A DNA stretch of 64,000 nucleotides from Omphiscola glabra (Eukaryota > Mollusca > Gastropoda > Lymnaeidae): the NCBI GenBank assembly GCA_964017045.1, contig OZ024807.1:5580481-5644480 (forward strand), written 5' to 3'. Each line of letters begins with the position of its first letter. Positions within the stretch are counted from its first letter, which is position 1. Positions 11,582 through 22,878 of this stretch are shown here, in pieces. Below the pieces are notes generated by a model, which was not told the origin of the DNA, ran no database searches, and was given only the letters and a program-made list of their open reading frames with translations. Both the position numbers and the translations under genes were made by a program.

Positions 11582-11652
11582 AGGGGGGGGGGGGGGAGTA
11601 TTCGTGCAAACGACCACGTTAACAAAAAGAACACAACCCCCCCCCCCCCCCC
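11582..11652. other. Facing poly(G) and poly(C) runs
   Basis: A run of about 14 G near 11582-11597 is followed, roughly 40 bases on, by a run of about 14 C near 11638-11652. The two can pair as a GC stem with a ~40-nt loop. Confidence 0.85.
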
Positions 11653-12163
11653 TCATGGCTTACTTTATGTTTTACTTTATGTTTTACTATATGGTTTACT
11701 TTATGGTTTACTTCATGGCTTACTTTATGGTTACTTTATGGTTTACTTTATGTTTTACTATATGGTTTACTTTATGGTTTACTTCATGGCTTACTTTATG
11801 GTTACTTGATGGTTTACTTCATGGTGTACTTTATGGTTACTTTATGGTTTACTTTATGTTTTACTTTATGGTTTACTTCATGGCTTACTTTATGGTTACT
11901 TGATGGTTTACTTCATGGCTTACTTTATGGTTACTTTATGGTTTACTTTATGTTTTACTTTATGGTTTACTTCATGGCTTACTTTATGGTTACTGTATGG
12001 TTACTATATGGCTTACTTTATTGTTTAGAAATATTTTGTTGACACCCAGATTTGTGAGGCGGCGACTTTTTTTCTGTTACTTTTAGTCAAATAAAAAGGA
12101 AGACAACTACGGCATACAAATACACAAACAAATGGCATCGTTTTAATCAACCGCTCAATGAGA
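11653..12163. repeat. 12-bp minisatellite with downstream tail, duplication copy 1
   Basis: Array of 'tttatggtttac' 12-mers with 'tttatgttttac' and 'ttcatggcttac' variants to about 12020, then a ~143-bp non-repetitive tail from 'ttgtttagaaatattttg' (12021) to 'aatcaaccgctcaat'. The same array end and tail recur at 13271, exactly 1250 bp on. Confidence 0.92.
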
Positions 12164-12228
12164 TTCATCAACAATCTTGTGTTTATGAGTAGTTTACGAT
12201 GCGTGTCTCCTGCATGCTATTCCGAATC

Positions 12229-12366
12229 CACTGTTTCCCAATCCACTGTTTCCCAATCCACTGTTTCCCAATCCACTGTTTCCCAATCCACTGTTTCCCA
12301 ATCCACTGTTTCCCAATCCACTGTTTTTCCAATCCACTGTTTCCCAATCCACTGTTTCCCAATCCG
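12229..12366. repeat. Minisatellite, 15-bp unit, about 9 copies
   Basis: Unit 'atccactgtttccca'; one copy carries 'tttttcc' and so is one base longer. The multiple-of-three period leaves short open frames on both strands that I do not regard as genes. Confidence 0.95.
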
Positions 12367-12621
12367 GTAAAAAAAAATTAACAGAATGTAGGGTATTAAA
12401 CAAAAAATGATGACAGCTCTTCTGGTGGGACAAATGGTGTAAAGGCACGTGATGCCATGGGTCTTAATACGTGGCGTGGTCCTGTCACACGACCTCTGGC
12501 GCCAGTAATCACACGGGAGGGCGCCAAGGCGGTGACATTCTTTGACACTCGTGACGGTCATTCGAAAGTTTTATAAGATTTTTTTTAAAAGTACAAATAC
12601 ATCATGCTTGGTGCGTTGTCC

Positions 12622-13412
12622 TTTTATGGTTTACTTTATGGTTTACTTTATGGTTTACTTTATGTCTTACTTTATGGTTTACTTTATGCTTTACTTTATG
12701 GTTTACTTTATGGTTTACTTTATGGTTTACTTTATGGTTTACTTTGTCTTACTTTATGGTTTACTTTATGGTTTACTTTATGCTTTACTTTATGGTTTAC
12801 TTTATGGTTTACTTTATGGTTTACTTTATGGTTTACTTTATGGTTTACTGTATGTCTTACTTTATGTCTTACTTTATGGTTTACTTTATGGTTTACTTTA
12901 TGGTTTAATTTATGTCTTACCTTATGGCTTACTTTATGTTTTACTTTATGGTTTACTTTATGGCTTACTTTATGTTTTACTAAATGGTTTACTTTATGGT
13001 TTACTTCATGGCTTACTTTATGGTTTATTTCATGTTTTACTATATATGGTTTACTTTATGGTTTACTTCATGGCTTACTTTATGGTTACTTTATGTTTTA
13101 CTTTATGTTTTACTTTATGGTTTCCTTTATGGTTTACTTCATGGCTTACTTTATGGTTTACTTCATGGTGTACTTTATGGTTACTTTATGGTTTACTTTA
13201 TGTTTTACTTTATGGTTTACTTCATGGCTTACTTTATGGTTACTGTATGGTTACTATATGGCTTACTTTATTGTTTAGAAATATTTTGTTGACACCCAGA
13301 TTTGTGAGGCGGCGACTTTTTTTCTGTTACTTTTAGTCAAATAAAAAGGAAGAAACTACGGCATACAAATAAACAAACAAATGGCATCGTTTTAATCAAC
13401 CGCTCAATAAGA
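12622..13412. repeat. 12-bp minisatellite with downstream tail, duplication copy 2
   Basis: About 650 bp of 'tttatggtttac' 12-mers followed at 13271 by the same tail as at 12021, differing by only a few bases. Predicted peptides rich in Y-F-M-V or L-L-Y-G are by-products of the period; all three + frames are largely open. Confidence 0.93.
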
Positions 13413-13444
13413 CCACACACAACCGCTCTGGACTTGATTTAACC

Positions 13445-13604
13445 CAGGAACTCTCAACCTCTTTGCAGCACCGTACCGACATCTTGATTTCAAAACAGTA
13501 AACCCCACCCCCACGATAAATTGCTCATAAAAACCGCATGTAAATAAACTTGATTGTTATGGGTCCTCCCCCACCCCCTTACACTTCCTGGTTGAGAACC
13601 TCTG
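13445..13604. mobile_element. Degenerate hAT-type mini-element
   Basis: Left end 'caggaactctcaacctctt' faces right end 'ctggttgagaacctctg', the CAG-x-G-TTCTCAACC signature of Charlie/SPIN-type hAT ends in diverged form. The interior is C-rich and non-coding. I see no clear 8-bp target duplication, so this is an old copy or a chance pairing. Confidence 0.5.
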
Positions 13605-13849
13605 AGCTAACCAGACTCAGCAAATCAACAAATGTACGATGAACATGGCGGTGACTCTATTTTCTGCGTAGATTAGATCTTTTAATTATTTTGTTGCGTT
13701 CAAAAGTTGTTTAATTCTTAAAAGTTTAGATATTGTTGGATAATGAATTCAGAAAAGAACAAGTGTAGACTGGAAACTTGAGTAAAATGACCAACTGGCG
13801 GACATTTTTAGCCTGGGAATGGGAAAAAAATAAAGTAAGAGAGAAATAG
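13605..13849. other. No gene seen
   Basis: AT-rich unique sequence between a hAT remnant and the purine-rich array. Confidence 0.55.
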
Positions 13850-13854
13850 AGCAT

Positions 13855-13887
<33 letters not shown>

Positions 13888-15055
13888 TGACAGAGAGAGA
13901 GATGGGAGAAAAGGAGAAAAAGAGATTTAAAGAGAGAGTGAGAAAGAGAGATATAAAGAGAGAGTGAGAAAGAGAGATATAAAGAGAGAGTGAGAAAGAG
14001 AGATATAAAGAGAGAGTGAGAAAGAGAGATATAAAGAGAGAGTGAGAAAGAGAGATATAAAGAGAGAGTGAGAAAGAGAGATATAAAGAGAGAGTGAGAA
14101 AGAGAGATATAAAGAGAGAGTGAGAAAGAGAGATTTAAAGAGAGAGTGAGAAAGAGAGATATAAAGAGAGAGTGAGAAAGAGAGATATAAAGAGAGAGTG
14201 AGAAAGAGAGATATAAAGAGAGAGTGAGAAAGAGAGATATAAAGAGAGAGTGAGAAAGAGAGATATAAAGAGAGAGTGAGAAAGAGAGATATAAAGAGAG
14301 AGTGAGAAAGAGAGATATAAAGAGAGAGTGAGAAAGAGAGATATAAAGAGAGAGTGAGAAAGAGAGATATAAAGAGAGAGTGAGAAAGAGAGATATAAAG
14401 AGAGAGTGAGAAAGAGAGATATAAAGAGAGAGTGAGAAAGAGAGATATAAAGAGAGAGTGAGAAAGAGAGATATAAAGAGAGAGTGAGAAAGAGAGATAT
14501 AAAGAGAGAGTGAGAAAGAGAGATATAAAGAGAGAGTGAGAAAGAGAGATATAAAGAGAGAGTGAGAAAGAGAGATATAAAGAGAGAGTGAGAAAGAGAG
14601 ATATAAAGAGAGAGTGAGAAAGAGAGATATAAAGAGAGAGTGAGAAAGAGAGATATAAAGAGAGAGTGAGAAAGAGAGATATAAAGAGAGAGTGAGAAAG
14701 AGAGATATAAAGAGAGAGTGAGAAAGAGAGATATAAAGAGAGAGTGAGAAAGAGAGATATAAAGAGAGAGTGAGAAAGAGAGATATAAAGAGAGAGAAAG
14801 AGAGATATAAAGAGAGAGTGAGAGACAAAGCTAGAAAAAAAAAGAAAGAGAGAGAAATAGAGAAGCGCAAGAGAGAGAGAGAAAGAAATGGAGAAAGAGG
14901 GGGAGGGGGAAAGAGAAGGGGGAGGGGAGGAAAAGAGAGATGGGGAGTGAAGAGAGGGAGGGGGAGGAAGGGAGAGAGATAAAGGGACAGAGAGGGAAAG
15001 GGAGGGGAGAGAGAAGGAGGAAGGGAGGAGGAGAGAGAGGGAGAGAAAGTGAACA
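13850..15055. repeat. Purine-rich tract with 26-bp minisatellite core, about 34 copies
   Basis: From about 13925 to 14815 the unit 'gagatataaagagagagtga' plus 'gaaaga' repeats every 26 bp (for example 'atataaa' at 14055, 14081 and 14107) with almost no divergence. It is flanked by imperfect GA/GGA sequence (13850-13925 and 14816-15055). Apart from a few T per unit the + strand is all purine. On the - strand all three frames are open for hundreds of codons (serine, leucine, phenylalanine), because the C/T-rich complement contains no stop in any phase. I reject these as genes. Confidence 0.96.
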
Positions 15056-15940
15056 TCTGATGAGAGAACATATATTTTTTCCAAACTGCACGAAATGTTC
15101 CAAGCATAAGATCCTCTCGGAAGGGCGAGTATGTTGACCAATGGGGTAACAGTTTTGAAGACGCCCACATCGCGCCGTGCCTGACCATGCTATCCCGTGG
15201 ACAAGACGGGAGTCCGGCTCCAGGGTGAGTTCAGCACGCGCGTCATGTGTGCGGTATTATGTGATCGGCCTGAGCACCGTAGTCAGTAAACATGTCGCAT
15301 TCAGTTGGTGCGCAGAGGAGATCTTTATGGATCCCAGGACCCATGCAATTAGTACTGAGGATATTGCCGTCAATTCTCCCTACCATTAGTGTTGAATGAC
15401 TGTACCGATGCACAAATAGACTGTACCGATGTACTATTAGAATGTACCGATGTACTAACAGAACGTAAACATTAAGAACGTGTTTAAATGGTGCTTGTGT
15501 TTAAATGGTGCTTGTGTTTATAGCCCGAGTATCCCAAGTTTCGCCTCCAGGTGATGAAAAACAAGGGATATCAGAGCAGGGGCGTAGGAAACGGGTGCGG
15601 AAGGGGTTGTGCGCCCCGGGTCGTATCTTTTATCTTTTTTTATATGAAGGAGCGGTACTTTCGACCAATGGGAGTGTTTATTCGGGGGGGGGGGGATTGA
15701 AGTGTCCGAGGGCGGGACTTACCTTATCTACGGCAATGTATCAAAGATTAGGTGCGTGTTGCCAGTGTTGGTTTGTGTATAAGAAGAGGGATGCTTGGAG
15801 TAGTCGAGAGGTCGCTCACGTACGTGACTTCAATGCAATAAAAAATTACTTTCTACGTTTAAAAAAAAAAAATCCACATGAAACCTTGGGGGCCCTTAAA
15901 TATCCGAAGGCGCAAGCGACTGCTCTTTGGGTAAGGCACG
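15056..15940. other. No gene seen; small 20-bp repeat near 15398
   Basis: Around 15398-15465 'gactgtaccgatg' variants recur about three times. A poly(G) run lies at about 15686-15695. 'gcaggggcgtaggaaa' near 15577 resembles a transposon end, but no partner end was found. Confidence 0.5.
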
Positions 15941-16083
15941 ACACTGCTAGGCCCACTCCGTCTCTAAGGCTCGGGGTGAGGCACGCCACTGCTCGGCCCA
16001 CCCCGTCTCTACGGCTCGGGGTAAGGCACGCCACTGCTCGGCCCACCCCGTCTCTACGGCTCGGGGTGAGGCACGCCACTGTG
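15940..16083. repeat. GC-rich minisatellite, 45-bp unit, 3.3 copies
   Basis: 'ggcacgccactgctcggccc' recurs every 45 bp, followed by 'accccgtctctacggctcgg'. The period is a multiple of three and lies inside a longer + frame with no recognisable domain; not called as a gene. Confidence 0.93.
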
Positions 16084-16753
16084 CGGTTGAAAATAACGCA
16101 GAAACAGGTCGGGACATGATTACAGTTGCCGTATGGATATGAAGTGAGGGAACGTGGCGACCCTCACCGATGATTCTAACCATGCAGTCTTTGAGGGTAC
16201 TGCTCCTAGGCAACCTCTTTCTCTCCCCGCTGCGGCGTGTATTAGTCACACCGCAGAAAACCATGTAACCCTATTAGAGGGCGTCTGTAAAATAACTACG
16301 CCTCCCCGGGGTGGGAAGGGGGGACAAAGGGACGTAAAACGCATCCACCCCAGCCCTAGAAAGTCCGACCAGGTTGCTGTGTGAAAGCAGCACCCCGGCC
16401 GGCCAGGCGTTCCTTCTATGATGCCGCCACACTCGCATAATCAATCAAGTGAAGGGTGGCTGAGGCAGTCTCAGGGGCGGACAGCTCTTGGCGTGCCGCT
16501 TCGCGGCCCGACTGCAATACAGACTGCTGGGGGGGGGAGTAGTTGATGGCCAGTTGAGTCTAGCGGAGGGTGCGTTGGGGAAGACTTCATGAGCTTCGCC
16601 TCGATAGTTTACTGTTTTCATAAAGTACTGATTAGTACTGACAGAAAGTTGTTTAAAACCAAGATGTACGTTGTAATGCCAAGGAAGGGGCATGCAATAG
16701 AAGCGTTTCTGTGAGTTTAATTTAGGGTAGGATTATTTTATTTATTTAATTAT
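16084..16753. other. No gene seen
   Basis: Moderately GC-rich unique sequence with a short poly(G) near 16530. I see no domain, RNA gene or convincing promoter. Confidence 0.5.
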
Positions 16754-16948
16754 TTTTTTGAGAGAAAAAGAGAACGTGAGAGAGAGAGAAAGAGAGAGAA
16801 AATGAGAGAAAGTGAGAGAGAGAAAGTGAGAGAGAGAAAGTGAGAGAGAGAAAGTGAGAGAGAGAAAGTGAGAGAGAGAAAGTGAGAGAGAGAAAGTGAG
16901 AGAGAGAAAGAGAGAGAGAGCAAGTGAGAGAGAGAGAGAAAGTGGGAG
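16754..16948. repeat. Purine minisatellite, 14-bp unit
   Basis: Unit 'gagagagaaagtga', about 12 copies, with GA runs at the edges. Confidence 0.94.
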
Positions 16949-17247
16949 ATAGAAGACACGCAATTTGCGCCTATAGAGATATCCAGTTTTCCGTTAGCTG
17001 CTTACCTCCTTTCGTCGTAGCTAAGACATCCAGTCTAGGGATGCCATCATGTTAAAATAACCTGAAACGATAAGATGGTGCAAATATGTAACTTAAAGGT
17101 GTCAATACACACACACACACACATTTATATACACACTCACATACACTCATGCATACACACTCACATATATATATATATATTATGGAGACAATCACAAAAA
17201 TAATTTTAACAAATATTCTTCAAATGACCCGTTGGTTGCATGCTGAC
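16949..17247. repeat. Unique sequence with CA and TA microsatellites
   Basis: (CA)n at about 17106-17122 and (TA)n at about 17166-17180; otherwise no feature seen. Confidence 0.8.
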
Positions 17248-17612
17248 ACTTTGGGCAATGTTAACACTTTGGGCAATGTTAACACTTTGGGCAATGTTAA
17301 CACTTTGAGCAATGTTAACACTTTGGGCAATGTTAACACTTTGGGGAATGTTAACACTTTGGGCAATGTTAACACTTTGGGAAATTTTAACACTTTGGGA
17401 AATTTTAACACTTTGGGAAATGTTAACACTTTGGGCAATGCTAACACTTTGGGAAATGCTAACACTTTGGGCAATGTTAACACTTTGGGCAATGTTAACA
17501 CTTTGGGCAATGTTAACACTTTGGGAAATGTTAACACTTTGGGAAATGTTAACACTTGGGGCAATGTTAACACTTTGGGCAATGTTAACACTTTGGGAAA
17601 TGTTAACACTTT
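17248..17612. repeat. Minisatellite, 18-bp unit, about 20 copies
   Basis: Unit 'aacactttgggcaatgtt', with gcaa/gaaa and tgtt/tttt/tgct variants. The period is a multiple of three, so frames are open on both strands (N-T-L-G-N-V on +). No coding context surrounds it. Confidence 0.96.
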
Positions 17613-18836
17613 AAGGTTATAGTCTTAAAAGACGTGGCAGAGTAGCACGGTGCCATGAAATGACAAATTTTAGGGCATTTCAATGGTTCTCAAATTGTAA
17701 CACTGGTCCCTACTGTTCCTCGGTTCCGAAATTATAATTGTACTGGGATAATACTATTCATAAAATTATATTGAGATCCACTCTTCATCGTTACTCAAAT
17801 TATTATATTGAGTTCGATTATTCATCGTTTCTCAAATCATTAATATCACATTGTCCTCTAGTCTTCATTGGTTGCCATATAGTCATAGACAGACAGACAC
17901 ACACACACGCAAATCAAAGATAAATTCCCCCAAAACAAAGTTTCCAGACAATAATTGCTCGGAACGCCCTCTCTCCAAACACACCCACTTCTGCTGCTTG
18001 GTCACCCCCTTCCACCCCATTCTTTCTTCCCGTCTACCTAACGCTTACCCACGACGAAGCACGTAGGAGCGTAACAGACGAAGACCGACCCTACTGTGAA
18101 GAGGGACGCGAGGTGCGTTAAGCATGCATGCACCCATGTGACCGAGGTCGACCTCAGTTGACCTCGATTTGAAGGTCAGACAGACAGACGTAGGCAAGAA
18201 GGCGAAAGGTGGCCCCAGGCAGATAGGTGGTGGTGTGTGGGGGGGGGGGGGAGTAACAGAGTCTGTCCTGCTTTACTTTTTTTTCCCGACGCTGTTTGAA
18301 ACGGGGGGGGGGGTGATTAAGGTGGATGAAAAGGTTGGGGTCAGGAGATTAAAAAGGGGGGGGGGGCCGAATTGTGCAATTACGGTAGCATTTATTGTAT
18401 TGTGCACATTAGAATTGAGATATCGTTTACCTGTAAATAAAGGATTAAAGTAAGAGTAGGGCTTATTTAAAGGACTGGTCTAGAAGCATTCAATTTAAAA
18501 AAAACGTCTTTTTTTTGTACGTTTAAAATGAGAAACGGTATTACGTCATTCGTTATAAATGCTGGCTCAGTGATATATCTATACATATATATATATAATA
18601 ATAATGCGTCTGGAAATATGTTTCTGTATACCCTGGCCTAAAAAACTGAATGAACCCAGAACTGGCGTATCTAGGGTTCGGTTATACAAACACACACACA
18701 CACACACATAAGTAGGGCCAATATATATTCTTCCCTCACTGGAAAAATTTCCATCGTCAAATTTCAAAGGCAGGCTAATTAAAAAAAATAAAATGAAATA
18801 CAAATCTTACTATGGAACTAAATTATTATTATAGAG
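17613..18836. other. No gene seen; several poly(G) runs
   Basis: G runs near 18239-18251, 18303-18312 and 18356-18366, CA repeats near 17894 and 18690, and a TA tract near 18583. An isolated 'caatggttctcaaatt' near 17681 looks like a single hAT end without a partner. Confidence 0.5.
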
Positions 18837-19045
18837 CAGTAGTTCTCAACCTTTCTAATGCCGCGACCCTATAATACAGTTCCTCATGTTGTGGCGAGCC
18901 CCAACCACAAAATTATTTGCTTTGCCACTTGAAAACCGCAGAGTACCCTATATGTGTTTACAATGATCTTATGCGACCCCTGGGAAAGGGTCGTTCGACC
19001 TCCCAAAGGGATCGCGACCCACAGCCCACAGGTTGAGAACCGCTG
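18837..19045 (-). mobile_element. SPIN-like hAT mini-element, copy B
   Basis: In reverse orientation to copy A: starts 'cagtagttctcaaccttt' and ends 'caggttgagaaccgctg', with 'cctcatgttgtggcg' and 'gggtcgttcgacc' inside. At 209 bp it is nearer the ~220 bp I recall for the non-autonomous SPIN form. Flanks 'ttatagag' (18829-18836) and 'ctatagag' (19046-19053) match at 7 of 8, a clear hAT-style target duplication. Confidence 0.85.
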
Positions 19046-19919
19046 CTATAGAGAAACATTTGTCGTTGTTTATTTACTCCGGTCCCATTTCATAGTTGAT
19101 GAATTCGTGTGTGCCCTAACAAACTAATTCATTTTTCTCAGTCCCTGGGGTATATCTCAACCCCCCCCCCTTTTTCCGCCTTTGACTAAGCCCCACCTGC
19201 ACCCCGCCCTTGTTGTTTCTCCTTATATAGGCGGGGGAGCCAAAAAAACAAAGATTTTTACGGTACAAATGCGCCTGATTCGCCCCCCCCCCCAATTAAA
19301 AAAAAAGCATTGCCGGGTCACCCCCCCCCCCTCCCACAACCCGACTCATGCCGTCTTGGTCTCGCTCCGCCTATCACGTGACCTACCAGGAAAGCTTGAC
19401 GATGCGGCCCGGCACGGATCAGTTCATTTTTGAAAAGAGAGAAGGGGCGTCAGGTCTGTAGACACACGCAAACACAACAAGCCGGCGGATCAGTCCAACT
19501 TCCAGCCAGTTTGGGGGGGTTAGCAGGTTAAGCCTAAAGATGAATGATAGCCGAGGCAAAAAGGGAGCGGATATTCAACCTGTCTTTGCGGTCTACCGCA
19601 TAGCAAGCCGGCCTGTACCTAAGCCACCAGTCTTCTTTTTTTCTTTTTTTTTTTAATGTGGTTTCCACTTGCATCCACTTCGCTTGCACCATGGGAAACC
19701 GTCCACTGGTAATAAAGGCGAGTATGACACATCGATCGGAGACCCAAAAAAAAAGAAAGTGCACGCTCTTAATGACAAAACGTAGCAGTTACGCTGCGTA
19801 ACATGAGGTCAGCGTCCACGTCCAAGGTTTAATTTTCATTGAGGTTGCCAGGTTGGCCTTTACCCCATCATAATATGTTTTACCTCAAAATATATCGTTA
19901 ACAGTTAAGATAGTCCTTT
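19046..19919. other. No gene seen; three poly(C) runs
   Basis: C runs near 19161-19170, 19282-19292 and 19320-19331. The rest is unique-looking with no domain. Confidence 0.5.
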
Positions 19920-20013
19920 CAGACTATCAGACTGTCAGACTATCATACTGTAAGACAATCAGACTATCAGACTATCAGACTGTCAGACTATCAGACTGTC
20001 AGACTATCAGACT
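19920..20013. repeat. Short 8-bp tandem repeat
   Basis: 'agactatc' and 'agactgtc' 8-mers repeated about 11 times with small irregularities. Confidence 0.9.
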
Positions 20014-20640
20014 ATCTTTGCTTTCAGGTTTGCATGATTCTTGAAATTGTTAACTGCGTCGAAGTTAAATGACAGAACAAAAGATTGTTTGAGGTGCGAG
20101 TCCATCATCAGACGACACCCTTGACTTTTACCAAGCAAGCAAGCAGGACCGACGTGCGATGAGCTAAGCTTAAAATAATAGATGGAAATAATGTGTTTGT
20201 TTGTTGACAGCTAACCCGCCGCAATTCCTCACCCCCCCCCCCCCCAAAAAAAAAAAGCGCCCACAACTACTTCAGGTGACTACGTCTTAAGTTGTCTATT
20301 GACAAAAATCGCCAATCCTCATCAAAGGCGGGCTCTGGCCTGCTTGACAAAATAAACGACAACTGTACTGATTGTGGTGAGTTATTTATCGAATTAAATT
20401 TCAACTTTCTTTCACATTTCGGGGTGGGGGTGAGAGGGGAGTGAGGTGGGTGTGGGAGGGGGTGGGGTGAGAGGGGGTGGGGATGTTTGATAATTAGTTG
20501 TAGCATTTTCATTATGAAGACCGATTAACACGCCGATGAATTTTAGAGTTGGTAGATGATGATGAGAATGATGACGATAGTTTAGTGCTGACGATAATCG
20601 ACAAAGGGCTAATTATAGTGATTCTAGGACGAAAATAAAT
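20014..20640. other. No gene seen
   Basis: Contains poly(C)/poly(A) at about 20231-20257 and a G/T-rich patch at 20419-20482 made of 'ggtgggg'-like words. Confidence 0.5.
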
Positions 20641-20945
20641 CTGACTAAATGCCCTCCCTTTAATGAGATAAAAATGAATATTTTTTTCTGGACAGCTAAA
20701 TGCCCTCCCTTTAATGAGATAAAATGAATATTTCTTTTTGACAGCTAAATGCCCTCCCTTTAATGAGATAAATTGAATATTTCTTCTGGACAGCTAAATG
20801 CCCTCCCTTTAATGAGATCAAATGAATATTTCTTCTGGACAGCTAATGGCCCTCCCTTTAATGAGATAAAATGAATATTTCTTCTGGGCAGCTAATGGCC
20901 CTCCCTTTAATGAGATGAATATTTCTTCTGGACAGCTAATGGCCT
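20641..20945. repeat. Minisatellite, 46-52-bp unit, about 6 copies
   Basis: 'tgccctccctttaatgagat' then 'gaatatttcttctggacagc' recur. The left copies have 'ctaaatgcc' and the right ones 'ctaatggcc'. Unit length varies through T-run and AA indels. Confidence 0.94.
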
Positions 20946-21490
20946 GAATCTATTCTAACTCCTGGGTTAAAAATAAAATGATCTCAGATAAAAAAAAAAA
21001 GAAATGTGGCGGTTGAAATGAACAGCTGAGCCATAACAAAAATTGAACAACAGTCAACAGGGCAAAAACTATCATGTATTTTGAGAGGAACACAAAGCGT
21101 TCAGGGAATTTCCAGAGAATGTTCAGACAATGTCCAGAATATATGTTCAGATAAAGTTCCCCCCCCCCCCCCAACCCCGCCAAAAAAAAAAAAAAAATCA
21201 AACAAAAGAGGACCCTAAAAGAGTAAGAGAGGATGTTCGGAAAATGTTTAGAACCACTGTCCGAAGAATGCAACACAAGATTTGAACACATAGATCATGT
21301 TTCTAAACATCAAATGAATGACCTAAAGGTAATATTTCTTGACACGATGCACGAGGAAGTAGAAGTTATTGGATATTTATCAGATGGTATGCCATCCATC
21401 TATTATTTTTATAATAATTTTTTATTATTATTATAATTATTATTATTACAGTTATCTGTACATAGTTACATGCTTACTGGTGAGATTTTA

Positions 21491-21521
<31 letters not shown>

Positions 21522-21593
21522 TTTAAATTTATTTATTTATTTATTTTACACACTTTAAAAGCAACCCAAGTGTTGTCAATTAAATGATGGACA
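20946..21593. other. No gene seen
   Basis: Contains poly(C) near 21160-21172 followed by poly(A) near 21182-21197, a TAT-rich stretch near 21405-21450 and a TA tract near 21491-21513. Confidence 0.5.
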
Positions 21594-21652
21594 TAAAAAG
21601 GAATGTAAAAAGGAATGTAAAAAGGAATGTAAAAAGGAATGTAAAAAGGAAA
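21594..21652. repeat. 12-bp tandem repeat, about 5 copies
   Basis: Unit 'aaaaaggaatgt'. The last copy decays into 'aaaaaggaaaat'. Confidence 0.9.
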
Positions 21653-22060
21653 ATTTGAAAAATAAAAATAAATTTTAAAGCAAAAATTAAACAGCGAAAT
21701 TCCACAAGCCTGCTGCACTACCCTCCCCCCCCCCCCCTTTTCTTTTCACCGGCCCTTACAGTCAAAGTCAACAGGATTCCAGAACAAATGTTACAACAAG
21801 GAACTGGGCCTCCCGAAAAGGTCGTTGACTATTCCTCTGACGAAATGTTAATAAGTTAATACCATGAAACAGAGTCTAGTCCACATGGGAGCTGGTCCAC
21901 AGTCAACTGTTGGTCGTTGGGCGGATCGGTTTCGTGCACCGAAAGTATAGCTAATTGAGTTGTTAGCTGTGTGCAGAGGCGGAATAAGGGACAATACCGC
22001 ACCCCCCCCCCCCTGAGTACGGGTAACATGGGGCCCTCTTTCATTGGGTAGCACGTGCCC
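21653..22060. other. No gene seen
   Basis: Poly(C) runs near 21724-21738 and 22001-22013; short frames only. Confidence 0.5.
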
Positions 22061-22232
22061 GTCTGTCATAGGGGTACAGCGGTCCCATCTGTCATAGGGG
22101 TACCATGGTCCCGTCTGTCATAGGGGTACCATGGTCCCGTCTGTCATACGCATAGGGCCAGTTGCCAATAGGGGTAACATGGGCCCCCTCTTTCATACGG
22201 GTACAATGGGTCCCTCAGTCATGGGGGTAGCA
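22060..22232. repeat. Imperfect minisatellite, about 27-bp unit
   Basis: 'cgtctgtcataggggtacc' then 'atggtcc' recurs with clear copies near 22061, 22088, 22109 and 22136 and decayed relatives to about 22230. Copy boundaries are fuzzy. Confidence 0.8.
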
Positions 22233-22610
22233 TAAGCACCAAAATACATTCCTGAATACACGGAATCTACGAATACAAACCTAAACCATAAAATTCAAAT
22301 CTAAATGATCACCAATTAAGCCAATGTTGCAACTAAGTGAGTTCATCGATGGTTGATTTCTACGCTAGAGGTTGGTTTTTTTTTTTGGATGTCTTGTGTT
22401 TAAATTGTTACAATTGTAACATTTTGTCTTGGTTAAAACATGAATTTATTTATGTGCTTATAATGGCTATGTTCAAGTGAAATGTAATAAAAAAGATATA
22501 CACATTTAAGAAAAAAATAAATAAATAATCTTATCTAATCTTTATAGTTAAGGAGATAAAAATAGCTGGTTCGGCTTGGTTCCTTACAATACAAAAACTA
22601 TATCATATAT
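22233..22610. other. No gene seen; AT-rich
   Basis: AT-rich unique sequence. 'taaataaataatcttatcta' near 22516 resembles the AT-rich tail of a retroposon but I could not identify one. Confidence 0.5.
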
Positions 22611-22878
22611 CCGGAACTTTGTTTGAAAGAATTTGTGTTTTCAGTTCACACGATCAAATTTTGCGTCAAATTTCTTTTGAGCGCATTATTTTGTTTTACT
22701 AGATAGTATAGTGCGTTCAAAAAGATATTTGATGAAAATTTGATCGTGTGAACTGAAAAAAAAAATTATTCGACCAAACTTCCGCTCCACCAAACGTCCG
22801 TTCCATCAAATTTCCGTTCGATCCAACTTCCATCGATCAATTTTCCGTCGACGAAAATTCTTTCAAACAATTTTCCGG
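22611..22878. mobile_element. Fold-back element, copy 1, with inner hairpin MITE
   Basis: The outer ends are 'ccggaactttgtttgaaag' and 'caaacaattttccgg', an inverted pair. The right outer arm (22767-22878) is a string of CCGT-T-x-x-A-TC-AA words such as 'aatttccgttcgatcc' and 'caattttccgtcgacgaaa'. The core (22640-22758) is a hairpin: 'ttcagttcacacgatcaaa' faces 'tttgatcgtgtgaactgaa', with 'ttgcgtcaaatttctttt' facing the A-rich complement, and a centre near 'ttactagatagtata'. Related copies are at 35235 and 46592. No coding capacity. Confidence 0.75.

Noticed and set aside
10754..11656. 300-codon - strand frame (S-H-V-T repeats)
   Set aside because: Follows the 12-bp repeat period; the + strand is open over the same stretch, and no start context or conserved domain is seen.
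12542..13336. 264-codon + frame that looks like a membrane protein
   Set aside because: The hydrophobic Y-F-M-V/L-L-Y-G pattern is the tttatggtttac 12-mer translated; parallel frames are open too.
13749..15188. 479- and 413-codon - strand open frames
   Set aside because: Products of the 26-bp purine array; all three frames are open, with serine-leucine-phenylalanine repeats and no domain.
15570..15700. Transposon end 'caggggcgtag' (also near 42769 and 59226)
   Set aside because: Single ends only; I could not find partner ends or target duplications.
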